Positions 34,801 to 42,256 are shown, numbered from the stretch's first letter. The stretch is DNA of 64,000 bases from Streptomyces sp. XM4193 (GCF_023072595.1 NZ_JALLGK010000002.1:496001-560000); one strand, 5' to 3'. Notes: a model not told the origin generated them from the sequence alone. Made by a program: numbers and translations.

Positions 34801-36906
34801 GGCTACCAGCGCATTGCCGACGACCTACGACGCGCGGGCCCCGGCTCGGCAGCAGTGGTGCAGGTCAACTGGCGCAACGGTGGCGGGCACGCGTTCAACG
34901 CCGTCAACCACAACGGCAGGATCGTCTGGGTCGACACCCAGTCCGGAGAGGTCAGCGACTCACCGCTGCACACCGCGCAGGCCACCGACGTCTTCCACAT
35001 CCCCCTCGACGCCAACCAGCGTCCCCTCTACCCAGCCCCAGAACAGCGCGGCGAACAGAGCGGAGAGCAGCACACCCCGCCGAACCGCGCCGACGGCCAA
35101 CCGCACGACGCCACACCGACCCAGCGCGAGACCTCCGACGCCAACGCCGGAGACAACCGCGCGGCACACCCCAGCACCGACCGCACGACACCGCCCCAGC
35201 AACCCCCGAACGCCGAACCGCCGCGCCCGGACCGAACAACCCAGGACCCCGAAACCCCGGATGCCCGGCGACAGGACGCCGTACCTTCGGGCGTCCCGCG
35301 CCCCGACGCCGGTCCCGACAGCCGCACCGACACCGCGCGCCCACCGCACAACACCCCCACCGACACCAACCGACCCGACCCCACCCGCGCCGACCCCACC
35401 CGCCAGGAGTCCAACGGCCAGGACGCTGCCCGCCGGAACCACGAACGTCCCGACCAGCAGGCCGACCGTCCCCGGGACCCGGACCGGAACCCCGACCCGA
35501 ACGCACACCGGCCGAACGACGGGCAGACCCCGCGCAGGGACCCCGACCCAGCACAGCAGCACCGCCCCGACACCGGCCCACCCCGCGACCCGTCTCCCAT
35601 CCGCGACCAGGACGGCTCAACCACCCGTCCCCGCAACGAAAACGGACCGGACCGCACCCACACACCGCCGGCCGACCCGCACCGCGACAGCCCGCACGTC
35701 GACCGGCCGGAACACCACGACGCCCAGCGCACGCCGCCGAACGAGCCGACGCCGAACCGGCACAACGACCTCACCCTCGACCAGGCGACCCCCGCTCACA
35801 CCGCCCCGCACCCCGCCGCCCCGCACTCGCCCGTGCCGTCCCGCGAAGCCACCGCGGCCCGCTACCTCACCCAATCGGTCGACCTCAACGGCCCGACCTA
35901 CGGGCGTCATCCCATCGGCCCCGCCGAACCCGCGGCAAGGCCCCAACAGCAGCGGGCCGAGACCGAGCAAGAGCGCAGAGACCGCGAACGCGACGAAGCC
36001 GGCATGAGCATCGTGCACCGCCAGCTGAAACGTGTGAACGACCCGAACGACGAGTTCTACAACAAGTACTACCGGCAAAACAACGGTTACCGACTTCGCG
36101 TCAACTCTCGTGACGAGAACGGCAATCTCATCCCGCAGATCTGCAAGAACGGGCAGCCACCACCCATGTGGATCGCAGCCTCCGATGTCCCGCCCGCGAT
36201 CCAGCCCACGTACCACGCCCATAGGCTGGAGTACACCAACATCGACAGCCTCAGCCCGGAGAACCGCGCCAAGTTGGAAGAGATGGTGCGCGAACGAGCC
36301 AGGGCGCTTGAGCAGTTGGACAAGGCCAAAGCGAACAAGAACCGGGCCGACGATGCCTACAAAGCCGACGAGACTCCGGAGAACCTGAAGCAGCAGGAGG
36401 CAGCCACAGCTGTCCGCAGCGCAGCGAACAAGAAGGTCACCGACATTGGTGAGGAGTTCGGCGAGCTCACCGCCTCCGCCCACGCCATGGCGGAGCAGCA
36501 CCCGGAAGCTACGCTGGTCGCGGGAGGGGTCAAGGGAAACCGCAGGTTCGATCAAGTCTGGATGAACCCCGACGGCACGTTCATCGTGGTCGAGGCCAAG
36601 GGCCCGAGTGCAAGTCTCGATGATCGCTACGGCCACACCGGCCAACGTGTCAGCCAAGGCACGCGCGAGTATTTCGAAACGATCATCAAGGACATGAAGA
36701 AGCGTAGCGGGGATCAAATGAGGAGTACTGACAAGGAAACGCGTGGAGCAGCACTGAAGGAAGATGAGCTGGCGGATGCACTGGAGAGCGCCCTCAATGC
36801 CGAACCACTTGCAGTCAAGTACGTTGCTGTAAAGCCCAGGGTGAAGCAGGACGCATATGCTGGATATGTGCTATCAGAGTTCAATATCGACAAGGGGATG
36901 CCATGA
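31864..36906 (+). CDS. CpnT-like polymorphic toxin with papain-like glutamine deamidase and PD-(D/E)XK nuclease domains
   Basis: 1680 residues. Residues 1-200 form a WXG100/CpnT-like helical secretion head (YRWPTGDEDKLRSCAMVW) with a hydrophobic stretch. About 210-890 is low-complexity Gly/Ser/Asn then Pro/Thr/Asp, including three 15-base repeats coding APNQD (34327-34371). About 895-1045 is a Tox-PL (protein-glutamine deamidase type) domain with NNCADC (Cys919/Cys922), GGHAFN (His1009) and WVDTQ (Asp1024). After another Pro-rich linker a helical region leads to a C-terminal nuclease-like domain: FDQVW (Asp1563) and VVEAKG (Glu1577-Lys1579), a PD-(D/E)XK pattern. GGAGG precedes ATG 31864. The stop overlaps the Imm49 gene (ATGA). 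Composition becomes more AT-rich near the 3' end. Confidence 0.85.
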   Translation: MMMLDPKLEWVLEMLGYRWPTGDEDKLRSCAMVWRNFAASVDEIQVQGVHAAGNVLSQNSGDAIEGFQESWKKFSGNGSGYLDDAKRGAELIAATLDAAAMIVTMLKIAVIIQLIALAVQLAAAAAAAPFTFGASSAAGAAATQLARITVRRLLKEAAQVMLQAVLQAAKEPFVTALQKMTTDLVAQTVNQKFGAQDGYDAGRTVQAGKEGFKEGVDNAGTALGEGLRDGAGSRAGRGARGGLESAADRSGGDDGTGGSGNGGSDNGGSDNSSSDNGGTRQGSSDDGGTSGDSSGNAGSGNDSGTGGTSGTGSTPGTGTRDGGGEGGRSGAPSTGGNNPGGSAPNGTAPDGTSPSDSTGPGSRPDSSDAAANYPRPADTSHQPYRDNPFDAPRQGEERASGRPPESPPGMTPDAPRPESPAPAPLPDPTPAPAPDPAPGPAPVPNAPDTGIAPPAADGHTPGNAPSAPDPGTPGPGRPDVPSEAPGRTEQPPQTGVAPPSPAPGGEAPPPPRTDTGEVNPVTRTESSGAPEATHTARPDLPAPERTPDASSSHPAPAPSSPSTAQPSTGDARTPSGETGGTTPTGRPTAPSAAGPSGPDRTQPVQHAHPATPDPGPSPDPNRESVDLQSTAPTVAPPRVPAPETQQPVAPAPQQPAAPHAGTAPPPPPNAPAAPNPPASGGTSPRRPGEAARPPAQENRSRTAQPPGDTGPPHTPPRDTPPRDTAVPAPRRPGDAAPQQPPHTPPTAARTPRVDDPAAQPSRPTPQRPGDTPSTPDRPDGTPRSDTSPSQEPGQQPTDPRQRDDSAGHDLSRTPDRNRTDHAPNQDAPNQDAPNQDRPEQDPNGPAQRPARGELDSIRAQLDVRPGGLGRVDPGDQQRLDAAVPRDPNGAPQRFPDPYQSWSRLQNDGGIGVPGRSNNCADCSRSFLSTWFGDPQVSAPRTLDSNRDGTLDRQSPERDANANMIRWAGAPHQYAGRGEAGYQRIADDLRRAGPGSAAVVQVNWRNGGGHAFNAVNHNGRIVWVDTQSGEVSDSPLHTAQATDVFHIPLDANQRPLYPAPEQRGEQSGEQHTPPNRADGQPHDATPTQRETSDANAGDNRAAHPSTDRTTPPQQPPNAEPPRPDRTTQDPETPDARRQDAVPSGVPRPDAGPDSRTDTARPPHNTPTDTNRPDPTRADPTRQESNGQDAARRNHERPDQQADRPRDPDRNPDPNAHRPNDGQTPRRDPDPAQQHRPDTGPPRDPSPIRDQDGSTTRPRNENGPDRTHTPPADPHRDSPHVDRPEHHDAQRTPPNEPTPNRHNDLTLDQATPAHTAPHPAAPHSPVPSREATAARYLTQSVDLNGPTYGRHPIGPAEPAARPQQQRAETEQERRDRERDEAGMSIVHRQLKRVNDPNDEFYNKYYRQNNGYRLRVNSRDENGNLIPQICKNGQPPPMWIAASDVPPAIQPTYHAHRLEYTNIDSLSPENRAKLEEMVRERARALEQLDKAKANKNRADDAYKADETPENLKQQEAATAVRSAANKKVTDIGEEFGELTASAHAMAEQHPEATLVAGGVKGNRRFDQVWMNPDGTFIVVEAKGPSASLDDRYGHTGQRVSQGTREYFETIIKDMKKRSGDQMRSTDKETRGAALKEDELADALESALNAEPLAVKYVAVKPRVKQDAYAGYVLSEFNIDKGMP
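34327..34371 (+). repeat. Three 15-bp tandem repeats within the toxin linker
   Basis: GCACCGAACCAGGAC occurs three times in a row and codes for APNQD each time, with a degenerate fourth (RPEQD). It lies just before the deamidase domain in the disordered linker. Confidence 0.85.
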
Positions 36907-37751
36907 CTATCCACATTGATCGACACAAGGTTCTTCCACTGCCGGAAGAGTTCCTCGATCGGCGCAGGAGCAAGATGAATAACCTCTCCAAGAAATTCGG
37001 GTGCGGTAATTTTTCACTGTCGTTTATGTCGGCTAAAGGTGCGGCCTTCTCGTTTTGTGCGGGAGATCCGGAGGTAGAGGCTCTGGAGACATGGAATTCT
37101 TTCGCGGTGGCGATGCAGATTGGTTCTGCGATGTTCGCGTCGGTGTTGCCGCATGAGGAGCCAATCGAGCGAATGATTGCACACGAGAAGCGACTGATCG
37201 AAGCCAGTTCGCCTCAGTACTATACGAACGCAGGCAATTGGCTGGACGCCTTTTGGTTGGCGATGGTTTGCCGCGAAGCTGGGCGTCTGGATGAGTTGTG
37301 TGAGGTGCCGGTTGATTTGTTGTGGGGTAGTTCGAGTGGGTTTGATGCGTATATTTATTCGTGGGTGGATGGGTTGCAGGGGTATTGGTTGCGGCGTGGT
37401 GATGTGGCGGGGTCGTTGATGAGGGCGATGGAGTTGTCTGCTCCGGAGGAGCTTCAGCCGGGGGCTCGCGAGGCTGTGTCGCACTTGATGTATCCGGTGA
37501 TTCCTTTGTTCATCAGGTTCTTGGAGCGGGATGTGGAGGGTTTCAACGAGGCGTTGGCGGATTCCTTGAAGTGGCACAAGGCGTATTGGAGTGTCGAGGA
37601 GCGCCTTAATGACGATGACGGAAACGTTGCTCTTGGGCCGTTGGCGGTGGCGTGTATGGCGCGGGATTCTGGTTTGTCGGTTGAGGTGGAGTCGTATTAC
37701 TTGCCGAAGCATCTACTCGAGGGCTCTTGGCTGAACGAGTTCCCCACCTGA
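36903..37751 (+). CDS. Imm49-family immunity protein, copy 1
   Basis: 282 residues, cytoplasmic, mostly helical, resembling the Imm49 immunity family: PQYYTNAGNWLDAFWLAMVCRE, LQGYWLRRGD, IPLFIRFLERDVEGFNEAL, ending LLEGSWLNEFPT. It should neutralise a toxin domain of the preceding gene, probably the C-terminal nuclease since that is what is duplicated with it. It overlaps the toxin stop by ATGA (36903-36906), which secures co-expression. It is noticeably AT-richer than flanking genes, with many TTG leucine codons. Confidence 0.82.
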   Translation: MTIHIDRHKVLPLPEEFLDRRRSKMNNLSKKFGCGNFSLSFMSAKGAAFSFCAGDPEVEALETWNSFAVAMQIGSAMFASVLPHEEPIERMIAHEKRLIEASSPQYYTNAGNWLDAFWLAMVCREAGRLDELCEVPVDLLWGSSSGFDAYIYSWVDGLQGYWLRRGDVAGSLMRAMELSAPEELQPGAREAVSHLMYPVIPLFIRFLERDVEGFNEALADSLKWHKAYWSVEERLNDDDGNVALGPLAVACMARDSGLSVEVESYYLPKHLLEGSWLNEFPT

Positions 37752-37752
37752 T

Positions 37753-38151
37753 CTGGTCGCGGTCGCGGGAAGGGGCAAGGGAAACCGCAGGTTCGATCAA
37801 GTCTGGATGAACCCCGACGGCACGTTCATCGTGGTCGAGGTCAAGGGCCCGAGCGCAGATATCGGCGAGCGCTACGGCCACACCGGCCAAAGCGTCAGCC
37901 AAGGTACCTGCGAATACTTCGAAACGATCATCAATGACATGAAGGAATGCAGTCAGAACGAAGGTAGAAGCATGGACGGTCAAACACGGCATGCAGCGTT
38001 CTAGGAAGGAAAATTGGCGGACTCGCTGAAGAAAGTTTTGGATTCCGATCCAATTGCGGTGCAATATATCTCAGTGAAGCCCGGCGTGAAGCATGGGGCG
38101 TACGCCGGGTATATAATGTCCAAGTTTAATGCCTATAAGGGGATGCCGTGA
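37753..38151 (+). pseudogene. Displaced toxin-tip remnant (copy 2), in-frame stop
   Basis: Directly after Imm49 copy 1, 133 codons match the last ~120 residues of the full toxin in one frame: LVAVAGRGKGNRRFDQVWMN, then VVEVKGPSADIGERYGHTG, ending YAGYIMSKFNAYKGMP and TGA. A TAG at 38002-38004 replaces the Lys codon of the intact toxin and a 6-base GTCGCG duplication lies near the start. The catalytic Asp and ExK motif are preserved. No secretion head or linker exists, so it is an orphan toxin tip, now broken. Its TGA overlaps the GTG start of Imm49 copy 2. Confidence 0.85.
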
Positions 38152-38995
38152 TTATCAAAATTGACCGACATCGGGTAGTTCCACTGCCAGAAGAATTCTT
38201 GAACTTAAATCGAGAGGCGGTTGGTGATCTCCCGCGTAGTCTCGGATGCGGAGATTTTTCCATGCCTTTTATGGACGCCAAGAGGTTGGCGTTCTCTCTC
38301 TCTCTGCGGGAGATCCTAATTCGGAAATCTTCGAGACTTGGGACTCGTTCGTGGTGGCAATGCAAATCGGTTCTGCCATGTTCTCTTCTGTGTTGCTGAA
38401 TGAGGGATCGGTCGAGCGTGTAATCGCACACGAGGGGCGACAGATCGAGGCGAGTCCGCCTCAGTACTATACGAACGCTGGAAATTGGTTGGAGGCTTTT
38501 TGGTTGGCGATGGTTTGCCGTGAGTCTGGGCGCCTGGATGAGTTGTGTGAGGTGCCGGTTGATTTGTTGCGGGCTAGCTCTGGGTTTGATGCATATATCT
38601 ATTCGTGGGTGGATGCGTTGCAGGGGTATTGGTTGCGGCGTGGTGATGTGGCGGGGTCGTTGATGAGGGCGATGGAGTTGTCTGCTCCGGAGGAGCTTCA
38701 GTCGGGGGCTCGCGAGGCTGTGTCGCACTTGATGTATCCGGTGATTCCTCTCTTCATCAGGTTCTTGGAGCGTGATGCGGAGGGTTTCAACGAGGCGTTG
38801 GCGGATTCCCTGAGGTGGCACAAGGCGTATTGGAGTGTCGAGGAGCGTCTCAATGACGATGACGGGAACTTTGCGCTTGGGCCGTTGGCGGTGGCGTGTA
38901 TGGCGCGGGATTCTGGTTTGTCGGTTGAGGTGGAGTCGGAGTACTTGCCGAAGCATCTGCTCGAGGGCTCTTGGCTGAACGAGTTCCCCACCTGA
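38148..38995 (+). pseudogene. Imm49-family immunity gene, copy 2, frameshifted in a CT run
   Basis: GTG 38148 opens MIIKIDRHRVVPLPEEFL, homologous to copy 1. The frame is lost inside a run TCTCTCTCTCTCT (38293-38305) and the rest of the protein (AGDPNSEIFETWDSF ... LLEGSWLNEFPT) continues in another frame. Removing one CT unit restores a full-length protein of about 282 residues. The 3' two-thirds is nearly identical in DNA to copy 1. It contains a TTA leucine codon at 38205-38207. Either a decaying gene, a slippage-switchable gene, or a sequencing error in the run. Confidence 0.8.
38293..38305 (+). repeat. CT dinucleotide run at the frameshift of Imm49 copy 2
   Basis: Thirteen bases of alternating T and C (six and a half units). 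The number of units decides whether the immunity reading frame is continuous; one unit less restores it. Confidence 0.85.
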
Positions 38996-38996
38996 T

Positions 38997-39085
38997 CTGG
39001 TCGCGGTCGCAGGAGGGGCCAAGGGAGATCGCAGGTTCGATCAAGTCTGGATGAATCCCGACGGCAAGATAAGGGGATGCCTTGA
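38997..39085 (+). pseudogene. Minimal toxin-tip remnant (copy 3), internally deleted
   Basis: After Imm49 copy 2 the same junction recurs (LVAVAGGAKGDRRFDQVWMN) for about 22 codons, then jumps directly to AAGATAAGGGGATGCCT, the final bases of the toxin gene before its stop. The intervening ~300 bases, including the ExK half of the active site, are deleted. What is left cannot code for a nuclease; it marks where a third toxin-tip/immunity unit was inserted. Confidence 0.8.
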
Positions 39086-39939
39086 TGTTTCACGTGGAGA
39101 GGCACCAAGTCACAGCTCCGTCGCCGGAATTTCTTCGCGATGATAGGGAGGGGTTCATAAACGTTCATGGCAGCATTGGCTACAGCGGTCTTTCGCTTGG
39201 CTTGAGTTCCGCGAAGGATTTCGCTGCTGCGCACACTGTGAACGATCCGACCGCCGAGGAGTTCGAATCCTGGGAGGCTCTAACTGTCGCGATGCAGATT
39301 GGTTCTGCCATGTTCGCGTCGGTGATGACCGAGGATCTGGGTCTTGAAGTCATGATTGGGCATCAGCTTCGCCCTGTCGAAGTGAGTCCTCCGCAGTACT
39401 ATACGAATGCCGGGAATTGGTTGGACGCCTTCTGGCTGGCTGTAATTTGCCGCGAAGCGGATCGAGTTACGGCATTGTGTGAAGTCCCGATTGATTTGTT
39501 GCGTCAGAGTTCGCCAAGTGGGTTTGATGAGTACATCTACCCGTGGGTGGATGCGTTGCAGGGGTATTGGCTGCGGCGTGGTGATGTGGTGGAGTCGTTG
39601 ATGAGGGCAATGGAGTTGTCTGCCCCGGAGGAGCTTCGTCCGGGGAGTCGTGAGCCTGTGGTGCATTTGATGTCCCCTGTGATCCCTGTGTTCATCAGAT
39701 TTCTGCAACGTGATGTTGAGGGTTTCAATGAGGCGTTGGCGGATTCCCTGAAGTGGCATAAGCAGTACTGGGATACGGATAGTGATGACCGACGCCTCGA
39801 TGATGCAGGTTATGTAGCCTTCGCGCCGTTGGCGGTGGCGTGTATGGCGCGGGATTCTGGTTTGCCGGTTGAGGTGGAGTCGGAGTACTTGCCGAAGCAT
39901 CTGCTCGAGGGCTCTTGGCTGAACGAGTTCCCCACCTGA
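39085..39939 (+). CDS. Imm49-family immunity protein, copy 3
   Basis: 284 residues with an intact frame. The C-terminal half is nearly the same as copies 1 and 2 (LQGYWLRRGDV, LMRAMELSAPEEL, CMARDSGLPVEVESEYLPKH, GSWLNEFPT), whereas the N-terminal ~100 residues are clearly diverged (MFHVERHQVTAPSPEFLRDD). This fits a different toxin-tip specificity or a mosaic formed by recombination. ATG 39085 is used; TTG 39082, overlapping the remnant stop as in the other copies, is also possible. Confidence 0.8.
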   Translation: MFHVERHQVTAPSPEFLRDDREGFINVHGSIGYSGLSLGLSSAKDFAAAHTVNDPTAEEFESWEALTVAMQIGSAMFASVMTEDLGLEVMIGHQLRPVEVSPPQYYTNAGNWLDAFWLAVICREADRVTALCEVPIDLLRQSSPSGFDEYIYPWVDALQGYWLRRGDVVESLMRAMELSAPEELRPGSREPVVHLMSPVIPVFIRFLQRDVEGFNEALADSLKWHKQYWDTDSDDRRLDDAGYVAFAPLAVACMARDSGLPVEVESEYLPKHLLEGSWLNEFPT

Positions 39940-39982
39940 CCGAACTCGGTTACGGTCGTGGCAAGTTGAGGAGTGAGTGACG

Positions 39983-40300
39983 ATGAGTGTGGTGGAGCCG
40001 CCCGCGTCGGGTGCGGAGGCGCTCGAGAGGGTGCTGGAGCAGTACGGGCGTCCGGTAGGGCCGGACGGGGTGCCTGCTGCGATGCATGTGGAGGAGTTCG
40101 AGAGCGGGTACGTGGTCTACCCGTCGTTCCCGTTGCCCGAGCCGATCAATGGAGTGCCGCAGCCGGCTGAGCCGGGTGGCAGCAACTACGTGGTTGCCAA
40201 GGACAACGGCGAGATCGGGGTTGTACCCAACTATCCGCCGGCCAAGGCGATCGAGGTGTTCGAGCGCTTCTACCGAAGCGGGGACGCGCCTACCGGTTGA
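39983..40300 (+). CDS. Small YrhB/Imm35-like protein
   Basis: 105 residues, cytoplasmic. The pattern ESGYVVYPSFPLPEP ... GGSNYVVAKDNGEIGVVPNY ... AIEVFERFYRSG resembles YrhB-domain (Imm35) immunity proteins, and the location just after the Imm49 array fits, but similarity is judged by eye. GAGGAG lies 9 bases before ATG 39983; GTG 39977 is in frame but too close to that box. It may protect against the deamidase domain, or be unrelated to the toxin. Confidence 0.55.
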   Translation: MSVVEPPASGAEALERVLEQYGRPVGPDGVPAAMHVEEFESGYVVYPSFPLPEPINGVPQPAEPGGSNYVVAKDNGEIGVVPNYPPAKAIEVFERFYRSGDAPTG

Positions 40301-40303
40301 GGA

Positions 40304-40327
40304 GGCCGGCAGGCGCTGCCTGCGGCC
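40304..40327. terminator. Terminator after the YrhB-like gene
   Basis: GGCCGGCAGGC (40304-40314) pairs with GCCTGCGGCC (40318-40327) with a single bulged base and a 3-base loop, 4 bases after the stop. The convergent DUF397 gene ends at 40362. Confidence 0.65.
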
Positions 40328-40361
40328 GGGCCGTACGGGTGTTGTCGCGGAGGTGAGGTGC

Positions 40362-40550
40362 TCAGCGCTCGGTCGTGAGGTGCGCGGTGAACTGCGACCA
40401 GGCCGTGAGGGTGAGGGTGAGCGCGGCGCGGTGGCGTTCCTTGGAGTCGCGTACGTGCACGGCGTTCTGCCCCATCGCGACCTCGACGCAGTTGTCGCCG
40501 CCGCCACCGCTGTAGCTGCTCTTGAGCCAGCTGAGCCTTTGGTCGGTCAT
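40362..40550 (-). CDS. DUF397 family protein
   Basis: 62 residues with the typical LSWLKSSYSGGGGDNCVEVA opening and a VHVRDSKE segment. DUF397 proteins are small, often act as partners of the XRE/DUF5753 regulators encoded next to them in Streptomyces, and occur in development-related clusters. The ATG overlaps the TGA of the upstream regulator gene (ATGA, 40547-40550). Confidence 0.9.
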   Translation of the reverse strand: MTDQRLSWLKSSYSGGGGDNCVEVAMGQNAVHVRDSKERHRAALTLTLTAWSQFTAHLTTER

Positions 40551-41414
40551 GAGTCTCCTCGCATCTGCTCCAGCAGGCTCCTGCTCGCACGGGGGCTCAG
40601 GGCCTGTGAACGCATCTTCCCATAGCGATGGAGCATTGAGCTGGCCGCTTTCGCGTCGGTTACGAGGGTGCTGCTGCCGTGGCCTTCGGCGTAGCCGACC
40701 CAGGTGCGGTCAGTCATCTCGGCGAGATAGAGCTGCCCTTCTGCGCCTGCTGATCCTCCTGCTCGACCGGCATGACGAGGATCTCGATGTTGCGTGCGCG
40801 ACTGAGTGCGAGCAGATGGTCGAGCAGGGCGTGGTTGACCTCCGGGCCACCCAGCTTCCGCAGGAGCAGTGCTTCTTCGATGATGAAGCAGAAGTCAGTG
40901 TTCGGGCGTTCGGTGAGCAGCCGTTGACGTTCGAGGCGAGCCGCGACCTGGCGTTCGATCTGGTCCTCTGACAGACGGGGCAAGTGGCGCTCGAACACGG
41001 CTCTGATGTACGGCTCCGGCTGCAACAGCCCCGGCACGACCCGGCATTCGTACGCGTAGAGGGCATTCGCTTCCTCCTCGATGTTGGCCCATTGGTGGAA
41101 CCAGGTGGCCAGGCCCGCCTTGCGACGCAGGCTGCGGATGGCGGCGGTGAGGACTCGGGAGGCGACGGGGCCGAGCGGGTCCTCGGCGCGCGGGGCGAGG
41201 TCGGACGGTGGGAAGCGTTTGCCCTGCTCGATCTTGGCCACGTAGTGCGGCGAGTAGCCGACCCTGGGCGCGAACTGCTCCTGGGTGAGGTGCGCCTCGT
41301 CCCGCAGCGCCTTGAGCACGGCGCCGAACGTCTTGAGGCGTCGGAGAGTTCGGGTTCCGGTGCGCCGGCGGCGGGGTCGTCGCCGTTGGTCGTTTCGTGC
41401 ATCTCCGCTGGCAT
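40547..41414 (-). pseudogene. XRE family regulator with DUF5753 domain, two frameshifts
   Basis: Pieced together, this is a standard XRE-HTH plus DUF5753 protein of about 285 residues. The N-terminus MPAEMHETTNGDD...ELSDAS (start 41414, or 41402) is in one frame; LKTFGAVLKALR through EILVMPVEQED is in a second; the C-terminus QLYLAEMTDRTWVGYAEG to LLEQMRGDS is in a third. Shifts lie near 41333-41345 and 40740-40765. The last frame ends exactly in the ATGA overlap with DUF397, so the gene was functional recently. Either a pseudogene or sequencing errors. The HTH (LTQEQFAPRVGYSPHYVAKIEQGK) is intact. Confidence 0.8.
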
Positions 41415-41563
41415 TTGCGGTCGCCTTTCGCGAGACGGTGCGCACCTGAAGTGCCCTGTGCAGAACCCCCGTTCCACACGTGATGGTTACTCGCCGCAAC
41501 CCGCCCAGTCCAGTGCGTGAACCCGTACAAGATGATCTGTACCAGCGGTGAACCTGTCGAACC

Positions 41564-42061
41564 ATGTGTAGTTGGCTCAAAGCTGACGCCGTGAAGGTTT
41601 CTGAGGATCTCCAACCAACCGGCGCGTGCCGGACGTTCAAGCAGCGGTTCTCCGCCACGCCGCGGGGTGCGCGGCTCGCCCGGTTGCTCACCGCGCATCA
41701 GCTGGACGCGTGGGGGCTGCCGCGCGGCGTGCGTCTGCATGACGAAGTGCTGCTGGTGGTCGCCGAGTTGGCCGCGAACGCGGTGGTGCACGGGCGGGTG
41801 CCGGGGCGGGACTTCGCCGTACGGCTGGAGTACGCCGACGACGTGGCGGGCGTGCCCACATCCGTACGGATCGAGGTCTGCGATCCGCACCCGGCGCTGC
41901 CCGCCCGGCTCGCCGTACCGGCCGATCCGCTCGAGGAGACGTACGGTCGGGGGCTGCTGCTGGTGGAGGCGTACGCCCGGGACTGGGGCGTACGTGCCCG
42001 GCCTGGGCCGGGCAAGACAGTCTGGGCGCTGTGCACGGCCCCGACCCCGCGCCCGACCTGA
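41564..42061 (+). CDS. HATPase domain (anti-sigma-factor-type) protein
   Basis: 165 residues, GHKL/HATPase_c_2 fold of the RsbW type: N-box ELAANAVVHG (about residues 67-76), ICDPHP-like G1 region and YGRGLLLVEAYARDWGV. Single-domain proteins of this class in Streptomyces are ATP-binding serine kinases or anti-sigma-like factors, and commonly neighbour XRE/DUF397 pairs as here (divergent). No clear ribosome-binding site precedes ATG 41564; GTG 41591 is an alternative. Confidence 0.82.
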   Translation: MCSWLKADAVKVSEDLQPTGACRTFKQRFSATPRGARLARLLTAHQLDAWGLPRGVRLHDEVLLVVAELAANAVVHGRVPGRDFAVRLEYADDVAGVPTSVRIEVCDPHPALPARLAVPADPLEETYGRGLLLVEAYARDWGVRARPGPGKTVWALCTAPTPRPT

Positions 42062-42256
42062 AGGCCAACCCCGGTTCAGGCCCGGGCCCGCGTCCGTCGG
42101 AGCAGGCTCGGTGAGCTGTACGTGAGGCGTTTCGGGCGGCTGGGTCGGAGGTCCGTATGCATCGGCGCTGTGGCTCCTCCTCTGCGTCCCACAGTGGACG
42201 CCGGACTCACGGGTGCGCCGGTGGACGCCGTCCTGCTGGTCAGTGCTCCACGGCGG

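Noticed and set aside
34952..35774. Minus-strand frames opposite the toxin linker
   Set aside because: They are composition-driven; the plus frame continues unbroken to the nuclease domain.
37804..38004. Independent small gene MNPDGTFIVVEVKG...
   Set aside because: It is the front part of the toxin-tip remnant; homology to the full toxin runs both before its ATG and after its TAG.
36903..39939. Mobile element carrying the Imm49 array
   Set aside because: No transposase, integrase, terminal repeats or attachment-site duplication could be seen; tandem recombination at the toxin 3' end explains the layout.
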